Assembly: GCF_024972775.1 (NCBI RefSeq)
Contig: NZ_CP092282.1
Coordinates: 744,001 to 808,000, forward strand
Direction: 5' to 3'
DNA: 64,000 nt
From: Dehalobacter sp. DCM
GTDB taxonomy: Bacteria; Bacillota; Desulfitobacteriia; Desulfitobacteriales; Syntrophobotulaceae
Part shown: positions 31,976 to 39,517 of the stretch, piece by piece
Numbering within the stretch: position 1 is the stretch's first letter
Layout: each line of letters starts with the position of its first letter
Notes under the pieces: model-generated
Database searches by the model: none
The model's input: only the letters and a program-made list of their open reading frames with translations
What the model was told of the DNA's origin: nothing
Program-made: the position numbers and the translations under genes

Positions 31976-32265
31976 GTGTTAATAAAGTATTAAATAATTT
32001 TGAATATCATAAAAAACTAACAGATACAAAATATGGTGAAATGGCCTCCAATTTATTCTTTCCTAAAATTAAGACTGATACAAGAGAAGGTAAGTTCATA
32101 GGTTACATTATTACTCAGATCAACCTTGGATTAACAGGAGTAATAATATCGTATTTGCTTTCCGCTACAGGTCGTGATAAAGCGGTAATCAAAGGTGTAG
32201 GAGTTACTACATCAGCATGGCTGTTCTATTATGGAGTTGCTTCAAGATTAAGTACTAAGCAATAA
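31957..32265 (+). pseudogene. 5'-truncated remnant of a small membrane-protein gene
   Basis: The open frame of 102 codons starts inside the rpsI terminator (ATGGTTGGGGGATTTTT) with no ribosome binding site, so it is probably a remnant. The body contains two hydrophobic segments and the stretch SYLLSATGRDKAVIKGVGV, almost the same as SYLLSATGRDKPILKGIGV in the complete gene on the other strand (32340-32915). The N-terminal transmembrane part of that relative is missing. Function unknown. It could still be expressed by read-through. Confidence 0.6.
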
Positions 32266-32339
32266 GCCTGGACAAAATTTACACCACTTCTCAGTCTTAT
32301 CGATTATATTAGTTTAGGAGGTTTATGTGGTATTCTTAC

Positions 32340-32915
32340 TCATTGCTCGGTATAAGAAGAGCAAGAGTATCTCAGTGGAAATTCATTATTATCTGGGTTT
32401 GTATTATTGCATAAATTATTGCCGATTAAAGGTAGCTTTGTTTTATTAGAATTTATCTTAATATCTGGAAAGATACTATCATCTCCAAGCTTTGAGATGC
32501 AATAACCACATACAGAGCCTGAAATAGTATGTATTATAAAACTATATATAGGTGTATGAGCTCTTTTCGCCTTTGTATCCAAGACCTCTTTATATATCAG
32601 CCCATTAAAAGTTAACCAAGACAATGCATAAACCCCTATTCCCTTTAATATCGGTTTATCACGTCCAGTAGCAGATAATAGATAACTTGCTGAGACTCCC
32701 ATAATACAATTTGATATATTATTAACCAAGGCTGATACAATTTTGCCAGAAAGTGTATTTGATTTTGACCTCTCCACAAATAAACTTGCGGCATGATTAT
32801 AGTAATAATCGGACAGTCTTAGTTTGTTTGCTATTAAATCAAGTGCAGTTCCAGGAATAGCAGCAATAAGGCTAGATATAATTCCAAGAGTAATACGATC
32901 CTTTATTTTTGCCAT
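32340..32915 (-). CDS. Small membrane protein of unknown function (TGRDK family)
   Basis: 191 residues, start ATG at 32915 after GGGAGGAAAATC. About four hydrophobic segments: LGIISSLIAAIPGTALDLI (residues 11-29), one ending in SASYLLSATGRDK (near 75-90), LKGIGVYALSWLTFNGLIY, and FIIHTISGSVCGYCISKL. The C-terminal ~45 residues are hydrophilic and Asn-rich. It is a paralogue of the remnant at 31957 and, more distantly, of the gene at 33249. I know no function for the family. AT-rich compared with the ribosomal genes next door, which fits later arrival. Confidence 0.75.
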   Translation of the reverse strand: MAKIKDRITLGIISSLIAAIPGTALDLIANKLRLSDYYYNHAASLFVERSKSNTLSGKIVSALVNNISNCIMGVSASYLLSATGRDKPILKGIGVYALSWLTFNGLIYKEVLDTKAKRAHTPIYSFIIHTISGSVCGYCISKLGDDSIFPDIKINSNKTKLPLIGNNLCNNTNPDNNEFPLRYSCSSYTEQ

Positions 32916-33104
32916 CTAGATTTTCCTCCCGTATTATTTAATTGATACTATTCTTTCCATTGGGAGTCATAATATTTCTGGAAATTATACTTAATAAGTA
33001 TAAGTATAAGGTTATGGATAAGATGCGTTGAACCATCTGCGAGAGGTTATAGCTGGGATAAACTCATATAAGTGTTTACTAGACTCTATACATAATACAC
33101 GCAT

Positions 33105-33215
33105 ATGACACAAAAACGCCGGAAGTCCGCTTATAGTGCGTATTCCAAATTCAGCAAACGTAATACCCCGCATATACAGAATCCCTCAAACACGCATGGT
33201 TGGGGGATTTTTACA
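33105..33215 (+). repeat. Degenerate copy 1 of the rpsI 3' end and terminator
   Basis: AATTCAGCAAACG (33148-33160), ACAGAATCCCTCA (33176-33188) and ATGGTTGGGGGATTTTT (33196-33212) are exact matches, in the same order and spacing, to the end of rpsI and its terminator at 31910-31973. Upstream, a frame from 33105 reads KRRKSAYSAYSKFSKR, a worn version of the S9 tail ending FSKR. It marks the boundary between two membrane-protein cassettes. Confidence 0.88.
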
Positions 33216-33248
33216 ACTATGAGTTATAACTGTAAAAAACTTAATTAC

Positions 33249-33701
33249 TCATTCAATTCGAGTTTTATAAGTACATATTTTGTTCAGAAGATAACCTTCA
33301 AGTATTCCATTAAAAACTATATATCCAAATAATGCAACCCAAGGGACAATTAGGGAATTCTTATCCCCCTGTGAAACAATTATTAGAAAGACAAAATAAG
33401 GCCCCGATGCACTCATTGTAATGCTTTTTGCATATAAATAGTCTTTTCCAGTTAAGAATAGAGTAAGACTTAATAATACGCCAGTGGCGACGGATAATCC
33501 GATTGCATCGATCATCCCGTGGATTTGAGCACTAGGCATCATTGTTAATTTTCCCCCGTAGAAAACTCCTGCCATAACATGCCAAAACGTTTTATATTGT
33601 ATACCTACTGCAAGTAATAACGCGTTATACAGTAGGTGTGCAATCCCTCCAAATAATCCTGCAATTATTCCGGCAAAAAACCAGTCGTTAAATTTCTTCA
33701 T
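33249..33701 (-). CDS. Small membrane protein of unknown function (TGKDY variant)
   Basis: 150 residues, start ATG at 33701 after AGGAGGAAATC. Four hydrophobic segments: FFAGIIAGLFGGIAHLLYNA (about 8-27), GLSVATGVLLSLTLFLTGKD, a segment with SASGPYFVFLIIV, and LFGYIVFNGILEGYLL. The segment 2 to 3 turn LTGKDYLYAKSITMSASG aligns with SATGRDKPILKGIGVYALS in the 32340 gene, so the two are distant paralogues. No known function. It is bracketed by two rpsI-terminator repeats. Confidence 0.72.
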   Translation of the reverse strand: MKKFNDWFFAGIIAGLFGGIAHLLYNALLLAVGIQYKTFWHVMAGVFYGGKLTMMPSAQIHGMIDAIGLSVATGVLLSLTLFLTGKDYLYAKSITMSASGPYFVFLIIVSQGDKNSLIVPWVALFGYIVFNGILEGYLLNKICTYKTRIE

Positions 33702-33768
33702 GATTTCCTCCTAAAGATATTTCGTTATTATCATGGTAGAAATTTATAATAATATGCATTATATAGAA

Positions 33769-33862
33769 TGAAGCCCGCATACAGAGCGGACTCCTAATTC
33801 AGAAAACGTTAATACCCCGGATATTCAGAATCCCTCAAACATGGTTGTTGGGGGTATTTATT
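33769..33862 (+). repeat. Degenerate copy 2 of the rpsI 3' end and terminator
   Basis: GAAGCCCGCATACAGAGCGG, AATTCAG (33796-33802) and CAGAATCCCTCAAAC (33826-33840) followed by ATGGTTGTTGGGGG repeat copy 1 and, less closely, the rpsI end. Shared words with copy 1 only (AATACCCCG and CTCAAAC) show that copies 1 and 2 are closer to each other than to rpsI. Confidence 0.82.
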
Positions 33863-33871
33863 ATAATCACG

Positions 33872-34006
33872 TTATTCCGGCTTCTTTAATCCAAACACAG
33901 CTCTGGCACTCTCCGCTTGAGGATCATGTTTGATGTTTTTGGAATGAAACTCTCCATCCTCCTTTCTATTGTTTTTTGTGTTTCGCTTATTGTTACCATT
34001 GGGCAT
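33872..34006 (-). CDS. 44-residue conserved-looking small protein
   Basis: Start ATG at 34006 with AGGAGGA 6-8 bases upstream; stop TAA at 33872-33874. Reads MPNGNNKRNTKNNRKEDGEF then HSKNIKHDPQAESARAVFGL and KKPE. It is hydrophilic and basic at the N-terminus. The EDGxFHxKxxKHDPxxESARAxFG pattern resembles small clostridial proteins of unknown function that I recall under the name CPC_1213; I could not check this. It is second in a two-gene unit with the tiny gene at 34021. Confidence 0.7.
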   Translation of the reverse strand: MPNGNNKRNTKNNRKEDGEFHSKNIKHDPQAESARAVFGLKKPE

Positions 34007-34020
34007 AGGAATGTCCTCCT

Positions 34021-34155
34021 TTACACGTCGTTATGCTTAATCGATTTTTTTTTGGCATTCTTATTTTGATTTTGGTTTTCTTGAGTCAGAGGAATTTGAC
34101 CATTTGCCTTTTCTATTCGCGCTCTTTTATTATCCGGTTGACTGTCTTTGGGCAT
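34021..34155 (-). CDS. 44-residue small hydrophilic protein
   Basis: Start ATG at 34155 preceded by AGGAGG at a good distance; stop TAA at 34021-34023. Reads MPKDSQPDNKRARIEKANGQ then IPLTQENQNQNKNAKKKSIK and HNDV. Strongly hydrophilic, Asn/Gln/Lys-rich, which recalls small spore or desiccation proteins, but no family is recognised. It lies 14 bases before the next tiny gene, with which it probably shares a transcript. Confidence 0.6.
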   Translation of the reverse strand: MPKDSQPDNKRARIEKANGQIPLTQENQNQNKNAKKKSIKHNDV

Positions 34156-34228
34156 CGATAAACCTCCTGATTTAAACGAATATCCGCTAAGCTTAGTATT
34201 TCAAGTTTAACAAAGATCATTCTTAATG

Positions 34229-34277
34229 AGGGCACAAGAGCCGAAAGCGGAATGTGGTGCGCGGACCGGACCCGAAA
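34229..34277 (+). repeat. Solo copy of the GAGGGCACAAGAGCCGAAAG repeat core
   Basis: GAGGGCACAAGAGCCGAAAG followed by CGGAAT is the conserved core also found at 47479-47504 and 53189-53214 (reverse strand) and in variant form at 53549-53580. The rest of the 278-base gap between the tiny genes and the next gene shows no frame; a GAGGAGG site precedes the peptidoglycan-binding gene. Confidence 0.7.
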
Positions 34278-34433
34278 AGAATATATTTGTCTAATTATTC
34301 AAAGATCATAATACGAGAGCACCTTGCGAAAATACGGTCTTGGTTCACAACGGGCTTCTCGGGCTTTTCACGAAGTAACTCATCCCTGGCATAAGATGAT
34401 GATAACAAATCAGAAATTGAGGAGGAAAATGCG

Positions 34434-34886
34434 ATGAGCCTTCAGTTAAACAGAACGCTTAAAATTGGCATGAAAGGCGACGATGTGAAACTGCTGCAAA
34501 AAGCACTCATCGACTTAGGGTACGATCCCGGAACGCTTGACGGCGTGTTTGGTTCCCGCACCCAATTAACAGTGATGGCCTTTCAACGTAATTTCAGGCT
34601 ATTACAGGATGGCATTGTGGGTCCGGCCACGCTGCTGGCGTTGAATAAAGCATTGACAGAACCCGTTTTACTTAAAGTGGGTTCTCGAGGTCCGGAGGTA
34701 GCCACCATTCAGTCTGCGCTGAGAGAATTAGGCTATGGTCCGAGCTTAGCGGATGGCGTATTTGGACCAGAGACCCGAGCCGCCGTGATTTCCTTTCAAA
34801 AAGATTATGGGCTTAAACAAGATGGTGTAGCCGGTCCTCAGACCTTTACCGTGTTGGATCAGGTACTCCGGTATCGAAGAAGGTAA
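34434..34886 (+). CDS. Peptidoglycan-binding protein, two PG_binding_1 repeats
   Basis: 150 residues made of two tandem peptidoglycan-binding modules: LKIGMKGDDVKLLQKALIDLGY...DGVFGSRTQ (about 9-70) and LKVGSRGPEVATIQSALRELGY...DGVFGPETR (about 82-145). No catalytic domain and no obvious signal peptide, so export would need another route, or the N-terminus is wrongly placed; ATG 34434 does follow GAGGAGG. Such proteins are common near cell-wall and spore genes. Followed by a hairpin terminator. Confidence 0.88.
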   Translation: MSLQLNRTLKIGMKGDDVKLLQKALIDLGYDPGTLDGVFGSRTQLTVMAFQRNFRLLQDGIVGPATLLALNKALTEPVLLKVGSRGPEVATIQSALRELGYGPSLADGVFGPETRAAVISFQKDYGLKQDGVAGPQTFTVLDQVLRYRRR

Positions 34887-34902
34887 GCTTAATTTCCATA
34901 AT

Positions 34903-34926
34903 GAAAATGCTTGCCAAAACGATAAG
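34903..34926 (+). promoter_or_regulatory. Candidate upstream activator site for the sigma-54 regulator (copy A)
   Basis: GAAAATGCTTGCCAAAACGA at 34903-34922 repeats the motif found upstream of the transhydroxylase operon (43087-43122). It lies about 75-95 bases before the -24 element of the molybdoenzyme promoter, the normal distance for enhancer-binding proteins, which act through DNA looping. It overlaps the terminator hairpin of the preceding gene. Confidence 0.68.
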
Positions 34927-34950
34927 TAATCTCCGCTTATCGTTATTTCT
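34918..34950 (+). terminator. Hairpin after the peptidoglycan-binding gene
   Basis: AACGATAAG (34918-34926) pairs with CTTATCGTT (34936-34944), followed by ATTTCTTG. The 9-bp stem is good but the T-tract is weak. It separates the preceding gene from the sigma-54 promoter. Confidence 0.6.
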
Positions 34951-34998
34951 TGTGCCCCAAAAAGTCGGTAAAATCACCTTTTTTTTTACTGACATACC

Positions 34999-35015
34999 TG
35001 GCCCGTTATATGCAT
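34999..35015 (+). promoter_or_regulatory. Sigma-54 (-24/-12) promoter of the Mo-oxidoreductase operon
   Basis: TGGCCC-GTTAT-ATGCAT has the -24 GG and -12 GC dinucleotides exactly at the required spacing. The sequence GCATTAGATAAT that follows is identical to that after the other sigma-54 promoter (42984-43000). About 55 bases separate it from the start codon at 35070. Confidence 0.8.
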
Positions 35016-35069
35016 TAGATAATTATCGTGGGAAATAGAAGTGTCAAAATATTAGGAAGGAGAGAAACT

Positions 35070-37358
35070 ATGGCTGAAGAAATCAAAAACAAAAATGACG
35101 AAGAGTTTCAGCGCCCCGATTATTTTAAGGAGAGCGAAGAGAAAATTACGGCAGGTAATTTACCATGGCGCTGGGAAGAAGACGGATTAACAGTCACCCG
35201 GACAGCAGCATGGGCGGCTCCCGGTTGCCATGATGGTTGCGGAGCCTTGGTTTATACCGACAAGAACGGCCGCTTAGTCAAGGTAGAAGGAGACGAGGAA
35301 AACCCATTCTACAATGGTCGTCTCTGCATCCGTTGTCTCGCTTTGCCTGAAGTGGAGTATCATCCGGATCGCTTGCTTTATCCGATGAAAAGGGATAAGG
35401 CTGATCGTGGGAAGAACAAGTGGCAGCGCATCAGCTGGGATGAAGCCTATGATATCATTGAAACAAAATTCAATGAGTATAAGCAAAATTTCGGGCCGGA
35501 ATCCGTCGTATTCAGTCTTGGTACCGGTCGCGGAACTTCCGCTTACATGACCAGACTCTGCTATTCATTTGGAAGCCCCAACTATGCCTATTTTCAGAGC
35601 GGCGCCGCCTGCTATGTACCGAGAATCTCTGCCTCAATGACCATGATGGGTACCTATACCTGCCCGGATTGTTCCCAATACTTTATCGACCGTTATGACA
35701 ATCCGAAATGGAAAGCACCCGGAGTTATCTTCATCTGGGGTAATAACCCGATTATTTCCAACGCTGACGGCAATATGGGTCACTGGATCGTTGACTGTAT
35801 GAAACGGGGTTCCAAGCTGGTGGTTGTCGATCCGCGTCTGACCTGGCTGGCTGCTAAAGCCGATCTCTGGCTCCAGTTGCGTCCGGGAACGGATGCTGCT
35901 TTGGCCATGGCCATGAACGACTACATTATCAAAGAAAAGCTCTACGATAAAGAATTTGTTGAGAACTTCGTTTACGGATTCGACGAATTTGCCGAAAGAG
36001 TTGCCCAATATCCGGTGGAAAGAGCCGCAGAAATTACCTGGGTTCCGCAAGATAAAATTATTCGAGCCGCCAAAATGATGGCCACGAAGCCCGTATCGGT
36101 TCAATGGGGACTTGCCCTGGACCAGACCAGAGAAGCCATCAACGGAACCCTTGCCGTAGCCGCTCTCTGGTGTATTACCGGAAACCTGGATATCCCCGGC
36201 GGTATGATCCCGGTTCACCACCCATTCAACATTCAGGTATGGGCACCGCCCGATCCTCAAGAAATGCTGCCGCCTGAGGTTTGCGCTAAGAGAATCGGCG
36301 GTAAAGAATATCCGATGTATGATTACGGCGGTGTCGTACTGACCCAGCCGGATTTAACCGTTGACGCCATGTTAACCGGTATACCCTATGAAATCAAAGC
36401 CCATTGGATTCAATCCACCAATCCCATTGCCTGCACCGCGCAAGACGCCAAGGACCGCATGCTGGCCGGCTTCCTTAACGCGGAGTTTAATGTTGTCGTG
36501 GATATGTTTATGACACCCACCGCGATGGCTTGTGCAGAAATCGTACTTCCTGTCGCTACCTTCCCGGAAAGAGACGGAATCCGCGAAGTCTATTACTATG
36601 TCCAAACAACCAATAAAGCCATGGAGCCCGTCGGCGAATGTAAGTCGGATATGCAGATCACTTATGAATTAGGCAAACGCTTTAATCCGGAAGCATGGCC
36701 GGGTGACACCTTGACCGAATTCTTCAGCTACACCATGAAAGAGATGGGAATGACCTTTGAAGAAGTCAGAAAGGAAAACTGGGTATATCCGGAATATAAC
36801 TACGGAAAATACTTAGAAGGCAAGCAACGTCCGGATGGTATCCCCGGATTCAATACACCCACAGGCAAGATCGAGCTGTATTCTACCCTGTTTGAAGAAT
36901 GGGGCATGGACCCGCTTCCGTTCTTTGAAGAGCCGGATCAAAGCCCTGTCAGCACACCGGAGATCATGAAAGAGTACCCGTTGGTGCTTACAACCGGCGC
37001 GCGTCGTTGGTCCTTCTTCCATTCGGAACATCGTCAAATCAGCAGACTGAGGGCAATCCATCCGGATCCCCTCGTCGAGATTCACCCGCAAACCGCGAAA
37101 GAACTGGGGATCAATGAAGGTGACTGGTGCTGGATCGAAAATACCATGAATAAAGTTAAAATGAGAGCCCATCTCACCCTGGGGATTTCACCGAAGGTTG
37201 TCAATTGTGACCATGCTTGGTGGTATCCGGAAAGAGATCCTGAAAAGCTGTACGATGTATTTGAAGCCAATGTAAACCTGTTAGTTCCGGCTACATTCGG
37301 CCGCAGTGGATTCGGTGCAAACTGCAAATCATTAATCTGCAAGGTCTATAAGGCATAG
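35070..37358 (+). CDS. Molybdopterin (bis-MGD) oxidoreductase, DMSO-reductase family
   Basis: 762-residue catalytic subunit. ATG 35070 follows AGGAAGGAG; the in-frame codon at 35028 lies next to the promoter. N-terminal Fe-S region: CHDGC (Cys 53, 57) and LCIRC (Cys 86, 89); the first cysteine of the usual CxxCxxxC is replaced by Ala 50. Cys 181 in SGAACYVPR is the likely molybdenum ligand. IFIWGNNPIISNADG and VVDPRLTWLAAKADLWLQLRPGTDAA are cofactor-binding segments, and the C-terminal MopB domain follows (residues ~640-760). No Tat signal, so cytoplasmic. Paired with the Fe-S protein at 37374. The substrate is not readable; co-regulation with a transhydroxylase-like enzyme suggests a phenolic compound (inference). 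Catechol dehydroxylases and polysulfide/arsenate-type reductases are relatives. Confidence 0.88.
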   Translation: MAEEIKNKNDEEFQRPDYFKESEEKITAGNLPWRWEEDGLTVTRTAAWAAPGCHDGCGALVYTDKNGRLVKVEGDEENPFYNGRLCIRCLALPEVEYHPDRLLYPMKRDKADRGKNKWQRISWDEAYDIIETKFNEYKQNFGPESVVFSLGTGRGTSAYMTRLCYSFGSPNYAYFQSGAACYVPRISASMTMMGTYTCPDCSQYFIDRYDNPKWKAPGVIFIWGNNPIISNADGNMGHWIVDCMKRGSKLVVVDPRLTWLAAKADLWLQLRPGTDAALAMAMNDYIIKEKLYDKEFVENFVYGFDEFAERVAQYPVERAAEITWVPQDKIIRAAKMMATKPVSVQWGLALDQTREAINGTLAVAALWCITGNLDIPGGMIPVHHPFNIQVWAPPDPQEMLPPEVCAKRIGGKEYPMYDYGGVVLTQPDLTVDAMLTGIPYEIKAHWIQSTNPIACTAQDAKDRMLAGFLNAEFNVVVDMFMTPTAMACAEIVLPVATFPERDGIREVYYYVQTTNKAMEPVGECKSDMQITYELGKRFNPEAWPGDTLTEFFSYTMKEMGMTFEEVRKENWVYPEYNYGKYLEGKQRPDGIPGFNTPTGKIELYSTLFEEWGMDPLPFFEEPDQSPVSTPEIMKEYPLVLTTGARRWSFFHSEHRQISRLRAIHPDPLVEIHPQTAKELGINEGDWCWIENTMNKVKMRAHLTLGISPKVVNCDHAWWYPERDPEKLYDVFEANVNLLVPATFGRSGFGANCKSLICKVYKA

Positions 37359-37373
37359 GAAGGAGATAAAAAA

Positions 37374-37709
37374 ATGTCGCAAAACGGTTTGTTGATCAAC
37401 TATCAATTTTGCACCGGCTGCCACACGTGTGAAGTAGCCTGTCAAATGGAGCATAAACTCCCTGTCGACCAATGGGGAATCAAATTAGCGGAAATTGGCC
37501 CATGGCAGATCAGTGAAGAAAAATGGCAGTATGAATTTGTACCGATCCCGACGGATCAGTGTGATCTTTGTGCTGACCGTGTGGCTAAAGGCAAAAAACC
37601 AACCTGTGTCAAGCACTGTCAGTCCTTGGTCATGGAATACGGCCCCATTGAAGAATTAGCTCAGAAAATGGCCGGTAAACCCAAAATGGTTTTATTTGCC
37701 CCGAAATAA
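37374..37709 (+). CDS. 4Fe-4S ferredoxin-type electron-transfer subunit
   Basis: 111 residues, short for a DmsB/NrfC-like subunit. Two cysteine sets are visible: CTGCHTCEVAC (residues 13-23) and CDLC...CVKHC (about 63-83), which together fit two [4Fe-4S] clusters. ATG 37374 follows GGAAGGAG, 15 bases after the molybdoenzyme. It most likely passes electrons to or from that subunit. No membrane anchor gene follows, so the partner reductant or oxidant is soluble or encoded elsewhere. Confidence 0.88.
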   Translation: MSQNGLLINYQFCTGCHTCEVACQMEHKLPVDQWGIKLAEIGPWQISEEKWQYEFVPIPTDQCDLCADRVAKGKKPTCVKHCQSLVMEYGPIEELAQKMAGKPKMVLFAPK

Positions 37710-37722
37710 ACCAGAAGAATGA

Positions 37723-37757
37723 ATACAAGCAAGAGATGCTTCATCTCTTGCTTGTAT
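37723..37757 (+). terminator. Perfect 16-bp hairpin after the Mo-oxidoreductase operon
   Basis: 37723-37738 pairs perfectly with 37742-37757 around a 3-base loop. No T-run follows, so it may end or protect the mRNA 3' end rather than act alone as terminator. Confidence 0.65.
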
Positions 37758-37811
37758 ACCCTTAACAAATAAGCAAAACAAAAAGACTAAAAAATAAATA
37801 TATAAAAAAAT

Positions 37812-37857
37812 GCGGTGCTGTATGACTACTGTCTATAAAGTAGGATTACGGCACCGC
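37812..37857. terminator. Bidirectional hairpin between convergent operons
   Basis: GCGGTGC (37812-37818) pairs with GCACCGC (37851-37857), with further inner pairing. A-rich sequence to its left gives a U-tract for - strand transcripts (from the MFS gene) and CCTTCTTC lies on the right. It separates two convergent units. Confidence 0.65.
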
Positions 37858-37924
37858 CTTCTTCTCTATAATTAACCGCAGCCTTCCTGCCAAGGAATCG
37901 AATGGCGTTCTATCATTTATGCGT

Positions 37925-39145
37925 TTATCCATTATCGCCGATAATGATTTTGCTTTCATACTTCTGGGTTACAAAAATATAGATGAGTGCAAAGACAGCA
38001 AAAGCGGCAAAAATTTTGCCGGCGAGAGTAAAGACATCCCGTGTCGATTCGGCTAACGAACCGAGCCATGGGGTAAAATATCCGGATAAAAATTGACCGG
38101 CATATATTGACAGGCTTAACAAGGTAACGGCCATCGTTTTGGCCGGTTTTGAAGCCACTTGGGCAACCCGGGTCATCATATAGGGGAACATACAACCCAA
38201 GCCGACACCGGTAAAAATCGATCCGATATAGATCAGCGGCATGCTGTGCGCTGTGCTGTAAACGAAATAAGCAAAAGCAAACATCACCAGACCTAATAAA
38301 GCTAAATAGCGTTTCAAGTGTTTAAAGAGATACCCAAAAGCAAACGACATGGTTATGGAAGCCACGGTAATTAAGGAAGTCGCCAGTCCCACTTGGGCAG
38401 TATTTCCCATCTTTTCAGTGGCCACGAAGATAGAGACATAATAAAGGTTGACCATAGCGACGGTCATGAAGATCAGCATGGCCCCGGCTGTTAAATAGAC
38501 AGGTAAGCCAAGACGGGTCTTCTGCACTGTGAATCCGGCTGCCTGCGTAATGGAACGATCCTTCTTTTCAGGTGGAAAAGCCGGGAGCAGAATGGCCTGC
38601 ATGACAATGACAACAACGAATATCAGGTAAAAATAAAACGCATGCCGCCAGTTGGTAAGGGCAACATAACCAGCTGCGATACTTAAAAAGAAGGAGAAGA
38701 TGCCGCCGACAGCGTTGGACCAGCCGATCATCTGGGCTCTCTCTTTGCCATTGAACAGGTGGGCGATTATCGATGGGGCTAAGGGGTAAACGATACCCAT
38801 TCCGATCCCTTCAAAGGCGCGAAAAATGACCAGAGCTTCAAGATTGGGAGAGTACATGCTGCCGAAACCGGATGCAACAAAGATGAAGCTGCCAAACATC
38901 AGCATATACTTTTTACTGATGAAACGGGACAAATAACCGGTGATCAGAATCGCCGGTATCATCAAAAGCGATGGCAGGGATATTGTCTGATTGAGCAGAA
39001 CAGGAGACGCATCAGGAAACTCTTGCATGATGCTCCCTAATAACGGAATCATTAATGCACTGGCCACCATGCCGTCAACACTGCTGAATAGTAACGACGC
39101 TTTGAGTAGAACACCTCTTATACCCTTGTAAACCGTGTCAGTCAT
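37925..39145 (-). CDS. MFS transporter
   Basis: 406-residue major facilitator with about twelve transmembrane helices. Start ATG at 39145 after GGGAGGAAAC. N-terminal half shows FRAFEGIGMGIVYPLAPSIIAHLF (TM4 region) and the A-loop-like SRFISKKYMLMFG; no signal for drug-specific subfamilies. Its position after the transhydroxylase pair suggests uptake or export of the aromatic substrate or product, which is inference. The 372-base gap before it means it may have its own promoter. Confidence 0.9.
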   Translation of the reverse strand: MTDTVYKGIRGVLLKASLLFSSVDGMVASALMIPLLGSIMQEFPDASPVLLNQTISLPSLLMIPAILITGYLSRFISKKYMLMFGSFIFVASGFGSMYSPNLEALVIFRAFEGIGMGIVYPLAPSIIAHLFNGKERAQMIGWSNAVGGIFSFFLSIAAGYVALTNWRHAFYFYLIFVVVIVMQAILLPAFPPEKKDRSITQAAGFTVQKTRLGLPVYLTAGAMLIFMTVAMVNLYYVSIFVATEKMGNTAQVGLATSLITVASITMSFAFGYLFKHLKRYLALLGLVMFAFAYFVYSTAHSMPLIYIGSIFTGVGLGCMFPYMMTRVAQVASKPAKTMAVTLLSLSIYAGQFLSGYFTPWLGSLAESTRDVFTLAGKIFAAFAVFALIYIFVTQKYESKIIIGDNG

Positions 39146-39517
39146 GATAGTTTCCTCCCAAAAATAGTACTCTGTATGGTTTATGCACTGGACCGATGAG
39201 TACGATGTCTATTTTAATAATAGAAAGAAGACAATATAATCTATCAAAGGAAAAGTGTACTTAACTGCAAGAAATTCAATGGATTTCTTTTCTATAGTTT
39301 TAGCAAGAGACTTCTAATCAAAACGTCTTTTTTAGTATATCAGAAAAACTCTAAGTGACTTTCTGTTCCAGAAACAGCGTTGCGTGTGATCGATTGCTCT
39401 TGAATCAGATTGGATAAAGTGACAGGGGACGCACAATCATTTAGTTATACGTCCCCTTAGTCTCTAATCAATGACGCCAGGAATTCAATTGGTCCATTGG
39501 ATTAGGAAAATGGTGTA
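39146..39517. other. Gap between MFS gene and transhydroxylase small subunit, with a GGGGACG palindrome
   Basis: No coding frame. GGGGACG (39425-39431) and CGTCCCC (39450-39456) form a hairpin embedded in GTGACAGGGGACG, a word that recalls the palindromes linked to IS200-like (RAYT) transposases in clostridia. It could also end the transhydroxylase transcript, though no T-run follows. The remainder upstream of the MFS gene is AT-rich; no clear -24/-12 site was found there. Confidence 0.45.

Noticed and set aside
33105-33332. 75-codon + strand frame after the membrane-protein gene
   Set aside because: Its start encodes a worn copy of the S9 tail and it runs through a terminator copy; no ribosome binding site. 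Treated as a repeat, not a gene.
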